Shown here piece by piece: positions 1-8,212 of a DNA stretch of 23,012 nt; the first letter of the stretch is position 1; each line of letters opens with the position of its first letter. The notes below the pieces were generated by a model, which was not told the DNA's origin, ran no database searches, and was given only the letters and a program-made list of their open reading frames with translations. A program made the position numbers and the translations under genes. This DNA is from Bacillota bacterium (GTDB lineage Bacteria > Bacillota_I > Bacilli_A > Erysipelotrichales > Erysipelotrichaceae): assembly GCA_023426935.1 (NCBI GenBank), contig JAEZBR010000044.1, positions 1-23,012 of the forward strand, in the 5' to 3' direction.

Positions 1-63
1 ATGAGCGACAATGAGAAGCTAGAAACACTTCTACCTTATTCAAAACACCTACCGATAAATTTA

Positions 64-95
64 AAGATACGGCACTAGTCAGCTGTATCTTTTTT
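64..95 (+). terminator. Rho-independent terminator of an upstream gene
   Basis: The arms AAGATAC (64-70) and GTATCTT (85-91) pair. The stem extends inward by a G-U and two G-C pairs around a loop at 74-81, and a T-run (90-95) follows on the plus strand. It most likely ends a plus-strand gene lying before the window. The same DNA read on the minus strand lacks a good T-run. Confidence 0.75.
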
Positions 96-135
96 ATCAC
101 CCTATGTCTAACGCTTGACGCTTACGAAAGTTCGG

Positions 136-175
136 TAAAAAGAAAAGTTTTTACTTAAATAAAGCAAAAACTTTT
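136..175 (-). terminator. Rho-independent terminator of the esterase operon
   Basis: On the minus strand the 10-bp arms AAAAGTTTTT and AAAAACTTTT (143-152 and 166-175 in plus coordinates) form an AT-rich hairpin, followed by C and five T residues. It lies just after the esterase stop codon at 208, so it is the natural end of the minus-strand operon 208-3664. The stem is weak in GC, so termination could be partial. Confidence 0.6.
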
Positions 176-207
176 AATTCTTGATATACCACCAAAAAAC
201 TAAAATG

Positions 208-987
208 TTATACCGACTGGCTGTTTGTAACGACTTCGAAACCAAATTCTTTCAAAGCTTTAGGGATTGCTTGGTTCCAGAAGAAGAAGTTATGTTCGCC
301 CGGCCAGAATTCACCCTTAATTTTATCCGGGAATTTCTCTTTCATCGTGTCATAGAAATTCTTACAAACGGGATATACATGGTCGTCCGTACCGCAATAG
401 AAAATTATTTCCGGTTTGTCCAAACATTTTTCGTATTTAGCGATCAGATTATCTAAATTCGCGTCGGAGTGAAGATATTCTTCCTTAGAACCGAAGACAC
501 CTACTTGTAAAGGTGTAAATTCTTTATTCAGATATTCAATAAAGTTGCCCCCGGATAAACAGACAGCTTTCCCATACTTTTCGGATTTACTTAGCACCAT
601 TCTTAAAGTTCCGTAACCGCCCATACTTTCCCCCATAATGAAGGTGTCCTTAGGATCTTTACTGATTGGGAAATAATTACCCATCTTTTCCGGTAATTCT
701 TCAGAGATATAGGTATAGTACTTCTGACCATAAACCATATCGTTATAGACACTTAATCCCACTGCGGGCATGACCACAATCAAATCTAAATCCCGACACA
801 TTAGGAAAATGTTTGAGAGATTGACCCAGGAACTATTGTCTTCTTTGGAACCATGCAGAATATATAACACTGGATGTTTCTTATCGCTAATATCCATGCG
901 ATGGTGTCGATCTTCCGGCAATAAAACATCAACTTTCGTATCCATATCCAAGGCAATCGAACGCCAAGTCAACGAAACATGTACCAT
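208..987 (-). CDS. Alpha/beta-hydrolase esterase (EstA / esterase D family)
   Basis: This 259-aa protein has no signal peptide and is predicted to be a cytoplasmic serine esterase of the putative esterase (esterase D / tributyrin esterase) family. Seen directly: an oxyanion-hole-type HGS at residues 45-47, the nucleophile elbow GESMGG with Ser121, an acidic GTDDH segment (Asp201/202), and His232 in PGEHNFFFW. Together these make a complete catalytic triad. The ATG at 987 has an AAAGGAAC ribosome site six bases upstream. The site sits directly after the stop of the preceding oxidoreductase gene, so this is the last gene of a three-gene operon. Family members cleave short acyl esters or S-formylglutathione. 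The substrate here cannot be told from sequence. Confidence 0.85.
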   Translation of the reverse strand: MVHVSLTWRSIALDMDTKVDVLLPEDRHHRMDISDKKHPVLYILHGSKEDNSSWVNLSNIFLMCRDLDLIVVMPAVGLSVYNDMVYGQKYYTYISEELPEKMGNYFPISKDPKDTFIMGESMGGYGTLRMVLSKSEKYGKAVCLSGGNFIEYLNKEFTPLQVGVFGSKEEYLHSDANLDNLIAKYEKCLDKPEIIFYCGTDDHVYPVCKNFYDTMKEKFPDKIKGEFWPGEHNFFFWNQAIPKALKEFGFEVVTNSQSV

Positions 988-1002
988 AATCTTGTTCCTT
1001 TC

Positions 1003-2385
1003 TTAATATAGTTTTGCGATGAGATCCGCTACGATCAAACCATTCGCGGCGGCTTGGGCTAAAGATCTAGTAAACCCAGCCCCATCCCCGACCGCATAGA
1101 TTCCTTTGACAGCCTTTAACTCAAAGTTCTCAACTTCCGGACGGGCACTGTAATACTTACATTCGATTCCATAAAGAAGCGTGTCTTCGTTCGCCGTTCC
1201 GGGTGAGACTTTATCCAAGGCATGCAAGGTTTCGATAATATTATCTAATTGGCGTTTAGGCATACATAAAGACAGATCACCTGGTACAGCATTTAATGTT
1301 GGCCTAACTGAAGATTGTTGTAAGCGGGAAGCAGTCGTTCTTCTCCCTTTCTCTAAATCGCCTAATCGTTGAATTAAAACATATCCACCGCTTATTTTAT
1401 TCGCTAATGACGCAATATATCTAGCGTACTCGACCGGTTGATCGAAAGGTTCGGTAAAGTTAGTTGAGGATAGTAATGCGAAGTTGCTATTCGCAGATTG
1501 TTTCTCCTTAGCTTTATAAGAATGTCCATTGACCGTTAAAACCCCGTCGGAATTCTCGGTAACGACATACCCTCGTTCGTTGAAACAGAACATTCTTGTC
1601 TCATCCCCATAATGTCCATTCTTAAAGTAGATCTTCGGTTCATAGATCTTCTTGGAGAAAGGTTCCCAGATCTCATAAGGAAGTTCGACTCTTACGCCGA
1701 TATCGACCTGATTATTAGAACGTTTGATCTGATACTTATTGCACCAAGTCTCAAACATTCCATTACCGACTCTGCCAACCGCAAAGATTACTTTATCGCC
1801 TTTTACCTGTCTCTTTTCACCCTTCATCAAGAAAGAAACTACATGCGTATCTTTATCGACATCTTCCACAATCGCTTGGGTTAAGATTTCGACTTTTCCA
1901 TCTAAGGAATGGATAAACTTAAGCATCGTGTCATAGTTCGCGTCAGTACCTAAGTGTTTAACTTCTGCCTGTTGCATGTGTAGATCATACTTAAGGCAGA
2001 ACGCTTTTAACTCATTATCCGGATGATATACTTCGGTATCTGCACCATACTTAACTAAGATCTCATCGGCTTGATGGATATAATCTAAGACGGTCTTTTC
2101 ATCCATGACCTTCGGTAACCAACCACCATATTCGGTCGTGATGTTATATTTCCCATCCGAGAAAGCACCAGCTCCCGCCATGCCTTCCATGATTGAACAA
2201 GGGGTGCATTTGATACATTGCTTAACTTTTCCTTCTAAGATCGGGCAGTTTCTCTCTTCTAATTTCTTTCCCCGTTCGAGAATCAGCACTTTTAATTTCG
2301 GTTTCTTATTAACTAGCCGGTAGGCACACATTAAGCCACCAATACCGCCTCCGATAATAACGACATCGTAATTTTTATCCATCAT
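1003..2385 (-). CDS. NAD(P)/FAD-dependent oxidoreductase, COG2509 type
   Basis: This 460-aa flavoprotein has an N-terminal dinucleotide-binding fold (GGGIGG at residues 12-17, acidic end of beta-2 at LILERG) and a C-terminal FAD-contact motif GIYAVGDGAGF around residues 428-438. This is the usual plan of the uncharacterised FAD-dependent dehydrogenase family COG2509. A cysteine-rich segment follows the first fold: Cys47, Cys57, Cys60 and Cys63, next to the family segment GMAGAGAFSDGK. The CxxCxxC spacing could hold a metal or a redox-active pair; this is inference. Two consecutive ATGs start the frame (2385 and 2382) behind AGAAAGAG. It lies 10 bp after the cysteine desulfidase gene and 15 bp before the esterase gene. 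The reaction is unknown. Confidence 0.88.
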   Translation of the reverse strand: MMDKNYDVVIIGGGIGGLMCAYRLVNKKPKLKVLILERGKKLEERNCPILEGKVKQCIKCTPCSIMEGMAGAGAFSDGKYNITTEYGGWLPKVMDEKTVLDYIHQADEILVKYGADTEVYHPDNELKAFCLKYDLHMQQAEVKHLGTDANYDTMLKFIHSLDGKVEILTQAIVEDVDKDTHVVSFLMKGEKRQVKGDKVIFAVGRVGNGMFETWCNKYQIKRSNNQVDIGVRVELPYEIWEPFSKKIYEPKIYFKNGHYGDETRMFCFNERGYVVTENSDGVLTVNGHSYKAKEKQSANSNFALLSSTNFTEPFDQPVEYARYIASLANKISGGYVLIQRLGDLEKGRRTTASRLQQSSVRPTLNAVPGDLSLCMPKRQLDNIIETLHALDKVSPGTANEDTLLYGIECKYYSARPEVENFELKAVKGIYAVGDGAGFTRSLAQAAANGLIVADLIAKLY

Positions 2386-2395
2386 TTCACTCTTT

Positions 2396-3664
2396 CTATT
2401 TTTCGATCATCATCTGAATAATCTTCACATCGGTACCCTTCATTCCCTCTTTAGCCATCTTGCCATAAGCTTTGATGGTCTCTTCCGGATCAGAGGATAC
2501 TAATCCTTCACCTTCTTGATAGCTGCGATCTTTCATCGCCATACTTACCGATAATAAAGCCGTTTCGACCGCACTGGAAATCTTTCCGGCGCATGAACTC
2601 TTAGCTCCGTCACAAACCATTCCTGAGATCGTTCCTAAAGTGTTAGTGATCGATGCTCCGATTTGTTCATAATTACCGCCTAATAACCAACAGATTGCGG
2701 CTCCGGCTCCTGCCGCCGCACTGGTCGCCCCACAGAACGCACTTAGCGATTCGATATAAGATTTAATATGAATCGAAACTAAATTTGAGATGATCAACGC
2801 TCGGAGCAATGTTTCGTGACTGACTTTTAAGTTTTCCGCATATTCGATTACCGGCATCGTTACCGTGATTCCTTGGTTGCCTGACCCGGAATTAATGACG
2901 ACCGGTTTAGGACATCCGCTCATCCTGGCATCTGAACCTGCCGCCGCATAAGCGCGACAACGGACATTGACCGAATTATCACCATAAGTCTCTAATAAAG
3001 TTCTCCCGACCTGTTGACCATACCGAGAATCGATTCCCTCTTTCGCAATCGAACAATTATCTTTTATCTGTCTTTCTAAAGCTTCCTTAACCTCTTTTAA
3101 ATCCGTATTTTCGGCATAATCCAAGATGCCCTTGATCGTTAGATCCGGATGCTCTTCTTCAGCTTTATTTACTTCCTTATCGACTTTTTTAATTATTTCT
3201 GCATTATGTCTAATCAAAGTTATATTCTGATGGCTGTCTTGTAACTCTACTTCCGCTTCATCATTTTCATTTTTAGTGACCACATCAATATATAGATTCG
3301 GAACCTCTTGTTGGAGTTTAACTTTGCAGATTCCTTGTTGAAATAAGGAAGTAGCTTCTTCGATGTGTTGCTCATTGATATCTTCTAAAACACTTAAACA
3401 TTTATCGCTGTTGCCACCAACGATACCAAGTAAAGCTGCCATTTCAATCCCACGTTTACCACCGGAATTTGGTACGGTGACCCCTTTAACATTCTTGATC
3501 ACATTCCCGCTACAGCTGACGATTACTTCGGTCGGAATCTTTCCTAAGACTTTCTTGGCCAAACTAGCGACATAACTAATGGCGATAGGTTCGGTACAAC
3601 CTGTCGCTTCAACCAACTCCTGATTAAGGATCTTGGCATACTTAATTTCCTGTTCTTTTTTCAT
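2396..3664 (-). CDS. cyuA: L-cysteine desulfidase (CyuA / UPF0597 family)
   Basis: This 422-aa protein of the serine dehydratase alpha-chain-like / UPF0597 family is predicted to convert L-cysteine to pyruvate, ammonia and sulfide with a 4Fe-4S cluster. Motifs seen: EATGCTEP (Cys23), GCPKPVVINSGSGNQG (250-265), AFCGATSAAAGAGAA (Cys311), and VCDGAKSSCAGK (Cys351, Cys358). The 40- and 7-residue intervals between the last three cysteines match those I recall for the cluster-binding cysteines of archaeal L-cysteine desulfidase. I chose the ATG at 3664 because AAAGG lies at the right distance. An in-frame GTG six bases upstream falls inside that ribosome site. It is the first gene of the operon and is divergent from the AEC permease. 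A serine or other amino acid lyase activity is the main alternative. Confidence 0.85.
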   Translation of the reverse strand: MKKEQEIKYAKILNQELVEATGCTEPIAISYVASLAKKVLGKIPTEVIVSCSGNVIKNVKGVTVPNSGGKRGIEMAALLGIVGGNSDKCLSVLEDINEQHIEEATSLFQQGICKVKLQQEVPNLYIDVVTKNENDEAEVELQDSHQNITLIRHNAEIIKKVDKEVNKAEEEHPDLTIKGILDYAENTDLKEVKEALERQIKDNCSIAKEGIDSRYGQQVGRTLLETYGDNSVNVRCRAYAAAGSDARMSGCPKPVVINSGSGNQGITVTMPVIEYAENLKVSHETLLRALIISNLVSIHIKSYIESLSAFCGATSAAAGAGAAICWLLGGNYEQIGASITNTLGTISGMVCDGAKSSCAGKISSAVETALLSVSMAMKDRSYQEGEGLVSSDPEETIKAYGKMAKEGMKGTDVKIIQMMIEK

Positions 3665-3709
3665 GAGCACCTTTCTTATCTATTGATTATGTATTCCTAT
3701 TTCAACACT

Positions 3710-3741
3710 ATTATAAGCTTAACTATGCTATTCTAGTTAAG
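3710..3741 (-). promoter_or_regulatory. Divergent control region: 24-bp dyad next to a -10 box
   Basis: A perfect inverted repeat has arms CTTAACTA (3718-3725) and TAGTTAAG (3734-3741) around an 8-bp spacer, and contains the T-N11-A pattern of LysR-type sites. On the minus strand it ends just before a consensus TATAAT (3710-3715) that could serve the desulfidase operon. No good -35 is present, which fits an activator-dependent promoter. It can also serve the plus-strand AEC permease gene. The nearby LysR regulator (4680-5573) is the obvious candidate, but this is inference. Confidence 0.55.
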
Positions 3742-3762
3742 GTAAAATTTATTTCCGAGGTA

Positions 3763-4683
3763 ATGATGCAAGAATTCATCGCAATGTTCAGTTTATTGGG
3801 CCAATTATTTATTATGATTTTTGTAGGATATCTAGCAAAAAAGTCCGGAGTTTTGAGTGATCAAGCCCGTAGTGGTATCTCTAATCTCTTAATTAATTTA
3901 ATTCTACCAGCCAATATAATTAATTCTTTTTTACAAAACATAGAAGTATCTTCATCAATGTTCCTTAATTGTCTATTAGCAATCTTAATCTCAACAATGA
4001 TTGAATTAGCGGCGGTCTTGTTAAGCCCGGTCTTATATAAGAAATATCCTATGGAACAATATCCTTCTTTAGCTTATGGCACGATGGTTTCCAATTCCAG
4101 CTTCATGGGTATTCCCGTAATTGAATCAATCTACGGTTCCCTTGGCGTCGTTTATACCTCGATTTTCCAAATACCATTGCGTTTAACGATGTGGACTATC
4201 GGCCTAAAACAATTCGATCATAAGGAAAAGAAAAAATTTATTTCGTTATTATTGCACCCTTGTATTCTGGCGGTTTTAATCGGGGTAGTCTTATTGCTCT
4301 CCGGAATTAAATTACCCGGGATTATTCAAACCCCGTTGACGGCCTTCAGTAAATGTACGACTCCTCTTTCGATGCTAGTAATCGGGGCAATCATGGCGGA
4401 TATCGATCCGCGTAATATCTTCGATAAAGAAATCTTAAAATATGCCTTTATTCGCTTAATCGGTTTTCCGCTTGTTGTTTACTTATTATTAAGATTCCTC
4501 CCGATCGATAGAATGATTCTAACGATTGCTGTTCTATTGACCGGCATGCCTACCGGAAGTACCACGGCTATCTTAGCGGATAAATATAATTGTGATTCGC
4601 CTTTTGCGGCCAGGATGATTTTTGTCACTGCCCTTCTGTCGATTATTACAATCCCTTTGTTATCTTTACTATTATCCTTCTAA
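3763..4683 (+). CDS. AEC-family (auxin efflux carrier-like) permease
   Basis: This roughly 306-aa membrane protein has about ten hydrophobic segments, the normal size and layout of bacterial AEC-family transporters. Family-typical stretches are the N-terminal IFVGYLAKKSGVLSD followed by NLILPANIINSF, and a C-terminal GMPTGSTTAILADKY. Bacterial relatives carry small organic acids or amino-acid derivatives. Its place opposite the cysteine desulfidase suggests a sulfur amino acid, malate-like acid or pyruvate, but nothing in the sequence fixes this. Two ATGs are in tandem (3763 and 3766). GAGG at 3757-3760 is better spaced for the second. Its stop overlaps the stop of the convergent LysR gene by three bases. 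Confidence 0.85.
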   Translation: MMQEFIAMFSLLGQLFIMIFVGYLAKKSGVLSDQARSGISNLLINLILPANIINSFLQNIEVSSSMFLNCLLAILISTMIELAAVLLSPVLYKKYPMEQYPSLAYGTMVSNSSFMGIPVIESIYGSLGVVYTSIFQIPLRLTMWTIGLKQFDHKEKKKFISLLLHPCILAVLIGVVLLLSGIKLPGIIQTPLTAFSKCTTPLSMLVIGAIMADIDPRNIFDKEILKYAFIRLIGFPLVVYLLLRFLPIDRMILTIAVLLTGMPTGSTTAILADKYNCDSPFAARMIFVTALLSIITIPLLSLLLSF

Positions 4684-5573
4684 ATAATCTTACTTTTCTC
4701 TTGGTACATTTGCAGAATATCCTGTAAGATTTTCTGATCCGCAAAATCATTGTGATAAACAATAAAAGTCTGTCTATCCATACTGAGATTCTTAATTGGC
4801 AAAGCCGTTAGTTTTTTCTTACGGATATCTTCCTGGCACACGGATAAAGGGAGAATCGATACCCCTAAACCATTACGCACACAATTCTTGATGGTGGCAA
4901 TATTATCAATCTCCATAATAATATCGAGGTCCTTTATTGATTCACTGATCCGTTTTAAACTACTCGCAAATAATTTCCGGGTTTCAGAATCCGGTAACCT
5001 TAAGATTAGTTTTTCTTTTCTTAATTCTTTCCAAGTAATTGCTTTCTTATTGGCTAAAGAATTCCCGTTGGCCATGATACAGACTAGAGAATCACTTCCT
5101 AATACTAAATAACTTAATTTCGGATTATGCGGTTGTTCCTCCACGATTGCTAAATCAATTTCGTAATTATCTAAGAAATTATAAAGATTATTGATGGTAT
5201 CGGTTATTACCGTCAATGATACACCAACATTCTCATTACTATATCTCGCTAATACTTCGGCAACTTTATTACTCTCGGAAGTATGCGTAATGCCAACCCG
5301 AAGTTTCAATTGGTGATTTTTTGCATCCGCTACATCAACTAATAGCTTCTCTTCCATCGCTTTGATCCGTCGGGCATATCTTAAAACGATTTCGCCTTCG
5401 GACGTTAATTGTAATCCTTTGCGATTGCGAATAAAGATCCTGGCACCTACCTCTTCTTCCAGTTGAGCAATATGATGGCTAACACCAGGCTGCGTCAAAT
5501 TTAATTCTTTAGCCGCCCGCGTAAAATTTTTCGTATCCGCTACTTTTATCAAGGTCTCAAACTTTTGGTCCAT
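4680..5573 (-). CDS. LysR-family transcriptional regulator
   Basis: This 297-aa LysR-type regulator has an N-terminal winged helix-turn-helix (FETLIKVADTKNFTRAAKEL, then LTQPGVSHHIAQLEEEVGARIFIRNRKGLQLTSEG, residues ~5-60). A linker helix and a two-lobed co-inducer domain (from about residue 90) follow. I chose the ATG at 5573 because GGAGG lies six bases upstream. The longer frame back to 5606 would put residues before the usual MxxxFETLI start. It is divergent from the antiporter gene with a LysR-type dyad between, and convergent with the AEC permease. It may therefore control the antiporter, the permease/desulfidase pair, or both. The effector is unknown. Confidence 0.92.
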   Translation of the reverse strand: MDQKFETLIKVADTKNFTRAAKELNLTQPGVSHHIAQLEEEVGARIFIRNRKGLQLTSEGEIVLRYARRIKAMEEKLLVDVADAKNHQLKLRVGITHTSESNKVAEVLARYSNENVGVSLTVITDTINNLYNFLDNYEIDLAIVEEQPHNPKLSYLVLGSDSLVCIMANGNSLANKKAITWKELRKEKLILRLPDSETRKLFASSLKRISESIKDLDIIMEIDNIATIKNCVRNGLGVSILPLSVCQEDIRKKKLTALPIKNLSMDRQTFIVYHNDFADQKILQDILQMYQEKSKII

Positions 5574-5612
5574 AATTCCTCCATAATATTTTTTTATCGT
5601 TCTCAAAATAAT

Positions 5613-5645
5613 AATAATTGTACATTATTGTAGTTTAAGTATAAC
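5613..5645 (+). promoter_or_regulatory. Antiporter promoter with overlapping LysR-type box
   Basis: The dyad AATAAT-TGTAC-ATTATT (5613-5629) includes the T-N11-A core expected of LysR-type sites. It overlaps a possible -35 (TTGTAC, 5618-5623) that lies 16 bp before TATAAC (5640-5645). The placement between a LysR gene and its divergent target is the classic arrangement for autoregulation plus target control. Confidence 0.5.
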
Positions 5646-5681
5646 ATATGAACAAGCAAGTGAATTGAAAGGATGATTAGC

Positions 5682-7130
5682 ATGTTAGTTTCGTTGTATC
5701 AAAAAATCGGGGTTACTTCTCCAGCGAGCATTATTATTGCGTTAGCGATCATGATGTTCTCGGGTTTTTTAATGACAAGAATCACCAAATTATTAAGGCT
5801 TCCTAATGTTACTGCCTATATTATTACCGGAATTCTTATTGGCCCTTATGTCTTAAATCTTATTCCCCAGGAAATAATCGCGGGTACCGATTTCGTTTCG
5901 GATATCGCCTTGGCGTTTATTGCATTTTCCGTTGGTGAATTCTTTAAATTATCCGTCTTAAGAAAGAGTGGCCTTAAAGTTATAATCATCACAATCATGG
6001 AATCTCTGGTAGCTTCCTTCGCCATCTTTATTTTGACTTATTTCTGCTTACATCTTAACTTAGCTTTCTCTGCCTTATTAGCCGCCTTGGCAGCTGCGAC
6101 CGCCCCGGCCAGTTCAATCATGACTATCCGCCAAACTAAAGCCAAAGGTGATCTGGTAAACACTTTATTACAAGTTGTAGCCTTGGATGACGTAGTAGGT
6201 TTAATCGCTTTTTCGGTCGCCATGTCAATCGCTTTATCTTCGATCTCCGGATCATCAACGAATGCCTTTGAGTCAGTCATTTCTCCGATCTTAACTAATC
6301 TAGGTGTTTTAATTCTTGGCTGTTCTTTCGGCTTTGTCCTTAAACTGGCTATGACCAGTAAACGTACCGACGACAACCGTTTAATAATCGCAATCAGTAT
6401 CCTTCTATTATTCTGTGGAATCTGTTCGATTCTTTCGGTTTCGCCCTTACTTGGCTGTATGTCGATGGGAATGGTCTATATCAACTTAACCAATGACGAT
6501 AAATTATTTATGCAAATCGATTATTTTGATCCACCGATTTTATTGTTATTCTTTGTTCGTTCCGGGTTGAGTTTCAATCTTAATTCGTTATTTGCGAACA
6601 CTAATACGATCGGTTCCGTTTCATTAGTGGTTATTGGGGTCTGGTATTTCTTTATTCGCATCATCGGAAAATATCTTGGAGCTTACTTAGGCTGTCTAAT
6701 TACCGGCAAAGATAAAAAGATTCGTAATTACTTAGGCTTAGCTTTGATTCCTCAAGCCGGAGTAGCGATTGGACTAGCCGCCATGGCAGCCAGAGTCCTT
6801 GGTCCCCAAATCGGTGGCGATATTCAAACGATTATCTTAGCCAGCAGTGTCCTCTATGAAATGATTGGACCGGGCTGTGCAAAACTCGCTTTATATTTAT
6901 CCGGCTCCTACTCTAATAAGATTGAGAATCTTACGGTCGTTTCCGAGCAGGATGAAAGTGGGAATACTCGTCCCGCCGTCGACATTCTGATTGATCGGAT
7001 CCAAGAAATTCAAAAAGAGATTCCGGATCATAAAACTATTCCTGAAGATGAACAAGCCTTTATGCAGGCAATCGAAGAACAGTATGCTGCGCAAGCACAA
7101 CCAACCCATTATTTTAAAAGGAGGATTTAA
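5682..7130 (+). CDS. Cation:proton antiporter (CPA2 family)
   Basis: This 482-aa membrane protein has about 12-13 hydrophobic segments in residues 12-400, then an ~80-residue hydrophilic tail. The core motif ATAPASSIMTIRQTKAKGD (from residue 139), followed by VVALDDVVGLIAF with Asp169-Asp170, is the ion-binding region of Kef/NapA-type CPA2 exchangers. It should swap Na+ or K+ for H+ at the cytoplasmic membrane. There is no RCK/TrkA-N domain, so it is not a full KefB/KefC. I chose the ATG at 5682 because AAAGG (5668-5672) is too close to the ATG at 5673. It forms an operon with the MgtC-like gene, whose ribosome site lies within its last codons. Confidence 0.9.
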   Translation: MLVSLYQKIGVTSPASIIIALAIMMFSGFLMTRITKLLRLPNVTAYIITGILIGPYVLNLIPQEIIAGTDFVSDIALAFIAFSVGEFFKLSVLRKSGLKVIIITIMESLVASFAIFILTYFCLHLNLAFSALLAALAAATAPASSIMTIRQTKAKGDLVNTLLQVVALDDVVGLIAFSVAMSIALSSISGSSTNAFESVISPILTNLGVLILGCSFGFVLKLAMTSKRTDDNRLIIAISILLLFCGICSILSVSPLLGCMSMGMVYINLTNDDKLFMQIDYFDPPILLLFFVRSGLSFNLNSLFANTNTIGSVSLVVIGVWYFFIRIIGKYLGAYLGCLITGKDKKIRNYLGLALIPQAGVAIGLAAMAARVLGPQIGGDIQTIILASSVLYEMIGPGCAKLALYLSGSYSNKIENLTVVSEQDESGNTRPAVDILIDRIQEIQKEIPDHKTIPEDEQAFMQAIEEQYAAQAQPTHYFKRRI

Positions 7131-7133
7131 ACA

Positions 7134-7850
7134 GTGTTAGAACTACTATCTGATCCCTTAGGACAATTATTCGGTACTTGGTCAACTCAAATCAATACCG
7201 CCTCTATTTTATTCAGACTGAGTTTATCGTTTATCTTCGCGGCAATTATCGGCTGTGAAAGATCCAGTAAACGACACTCTGCAGGCTTAAGAACTTTTAT
7301 CTTAGTTTCTTTGACTAGTTCGATGGCAATCTTAATCGATCAATCAATTGAGGAAAGTTTCCCGGCGATTTCTTTAGCGACGGTAGCCGGTATCGCGATT
7401 ATTTCGACTTATTCGATTCTTTATTCTTCCAAGAGTCAGATCAAAGGTCTAACAACTGCCGTCGGATTATGGTCCTGTAGTATCTTAGGCTTAGCGTTTG
7501 GGGGCGGTTACTATACCTTAGCGTTTGGCGGCTTCTTTGCGATCATTCTATGTTTATCTTTATTACCTAAACTAGAAAACTTCTTAAAGAATAACTCTAA
7601 TCATTTTGAGATCCATCTCGAACTTAAAGATAAACATTATCTCTTAGACTTCATTACCACTTTAAGAAAACTGGGAATGCGAATCGACGATATCGAATCC
7701 AATCCGGCTTACCTTAATTCCGGCTTAGGTGTCTTCTCGATTTCCTTAACAATCGTCGGTTCCGAACTGAAGAAGTATAAGAATCACCAGGAGATCATCG
7801 AAGCTTTGTCTTCCCTTGACTATGTCAGTTTCGTTGAAGAAATTCACTAA
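7134..7850 (+). CDS. MgtC/SapB-family membrane protein
   Basis: This 238-aa protein has four to five hydrophobic segments in residues ~25-145. It carries the family signature GCERSSKRHSAGLRTFILVSL near residue 40, as in MgtC/SapB/YhiD proteins. A soluble C-terminal domain (about 155-238) resembles the ACT-like tail of longer MgtC proteins. MgtC proteins are tied to low-magnesium survival and to control of ion or membrane potential. The exact role of family members outside pathogens is unclear. The start is a GTG at 7134, eight bases after a strong AAAGGAGG that overlaps the end of the antiporter gene. The two are therefore translationally linked and probably act together in ion homeostasis. 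Confidence 0.88.
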   Translation: MLELLSDPLGQLFGTWSTQINTASILFRLSLSFIFAAIIGCERSSKRHSAGLRTFILVSLTSSMAILIDQSIEESFPAISLATVAGIAIISTYSILYSSKSQIKGLTTAVGLWSCSILGLAFGGGYYTLAFGGFFAIILCLSLLPKLENFLKNNSNHFEIHLELKDKHYLLDFITTLRKLGMRIDDIESNPAYLNSGLGVFSISLTIVGSELKKYKNHQEIIEALSSLDYVSFVEEIH

Positions 7851-8008
7851 TTCAATTGGAGGATTAAGTTTTCCTTTAGCTTTTCAATAATATCTTCATA
7901 AGGAACTTTAAACTCAATTTCGTTAATGGTCGTAATCCTTTTACCGGCATCTTTCGAAGAAGCTCCGCAATGATATATTTTTAGATTATTATAAAAAATC
8001 CGAAGCTC
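7847..8008 (-). pseudogene. Decayed C-terminal fragment of an ORF6N/PLD-like-tail protein
   Basis: A 53-codon minus-strand frame without a credible start ends at a TAG inside the MgtC-like gene's stop region. It reads NNLKIYHCGASSKDAGKRI from residue 7 of the fragment. This H-C-G-A-S-S-K-D-A-G pattern resembles the last segment of the phosphohydrolase-like tail found on many phage-type ORF6N/antirepressor or RhuM-like proteins, which normally follows an upstream HDR(F/Y) motif. Upstream codons soon meet a stop, and no N-terminal part is present, so this is a truncated relic. The family assignment is from memory of the motif and is moderate. That it is a relic of a real gene is more certain than its exact family. 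Confidence 0.55.
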
Positions 8009-8180
8009 TTATTAATCTGCTTGCTCTTAAACCTTACTAGCCATATTGTTAACTAGTAGACAATTTTACTTTTGCGAATATTGTCTTATGCTATGTTACA
8101 ATATTTCGCCATTTGTCCAATAGGAACTACAATCAATCAACATTTAACTATGTTGTATCTTAATAACATAATTAGCGCCA
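8009..8180. other. Non-coding stretch between the gene relic and the PTS-operon terminator
   Basis: No open frame of useful length or recognised RNA is visible. A small hairpin CAACAT-TTAACT-ATGTTG (8138-8155) is present. A promoter-like pair on the plus strand (TTGCGA 8072-8077; TACAAT 8097-8102) has an overlong 19-bp spacer and leads into the convergent operon end. I take the stretch to be decayed DNA belonging with the relic at 7847-8008. Confidence 0.4.
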
Positions 8181-8183
8181 TTT

Positions 8184-8212
8184 AAAAAGAAGACCCGGTT
8201 AAGAGTCTTCTT
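8184..8212 (-). terminator. Rho-independent terminator of the PTS/BtpA operon
   Basis: On the minus strand AAGAAGAC (8205-8212 in plus coordinates) pairs with GTCTTCTT (8187-8194) around a 10-base loop. The T residues that end the stem continue into a T-run (8184-8188). It begins about ten bases after the stop codon at 8223. Confidence 0.85.

Noticed and set aside
1..78. A plus-strand frame of 25 codons ending in TAG at 76-78, possibly the tail of a gene beyond the edge
   Set aside because: It is too short to recognise, and its stop falls inside the terminator hairpin. The real upstream gene may have ended before the window.
6038..6376. Antisense open frame of 112 codons within the antiporter gene
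   Set aside because: It has no ribosome site or recognisable motif, and the antiporter frame is clearly the real one.
8072..8102. Promoter-like TTGCGA ... TACAAT on the plus strand
   Set aside because: The spacer is 19 bp and it faces the end of a convergent operon with no gene to express.
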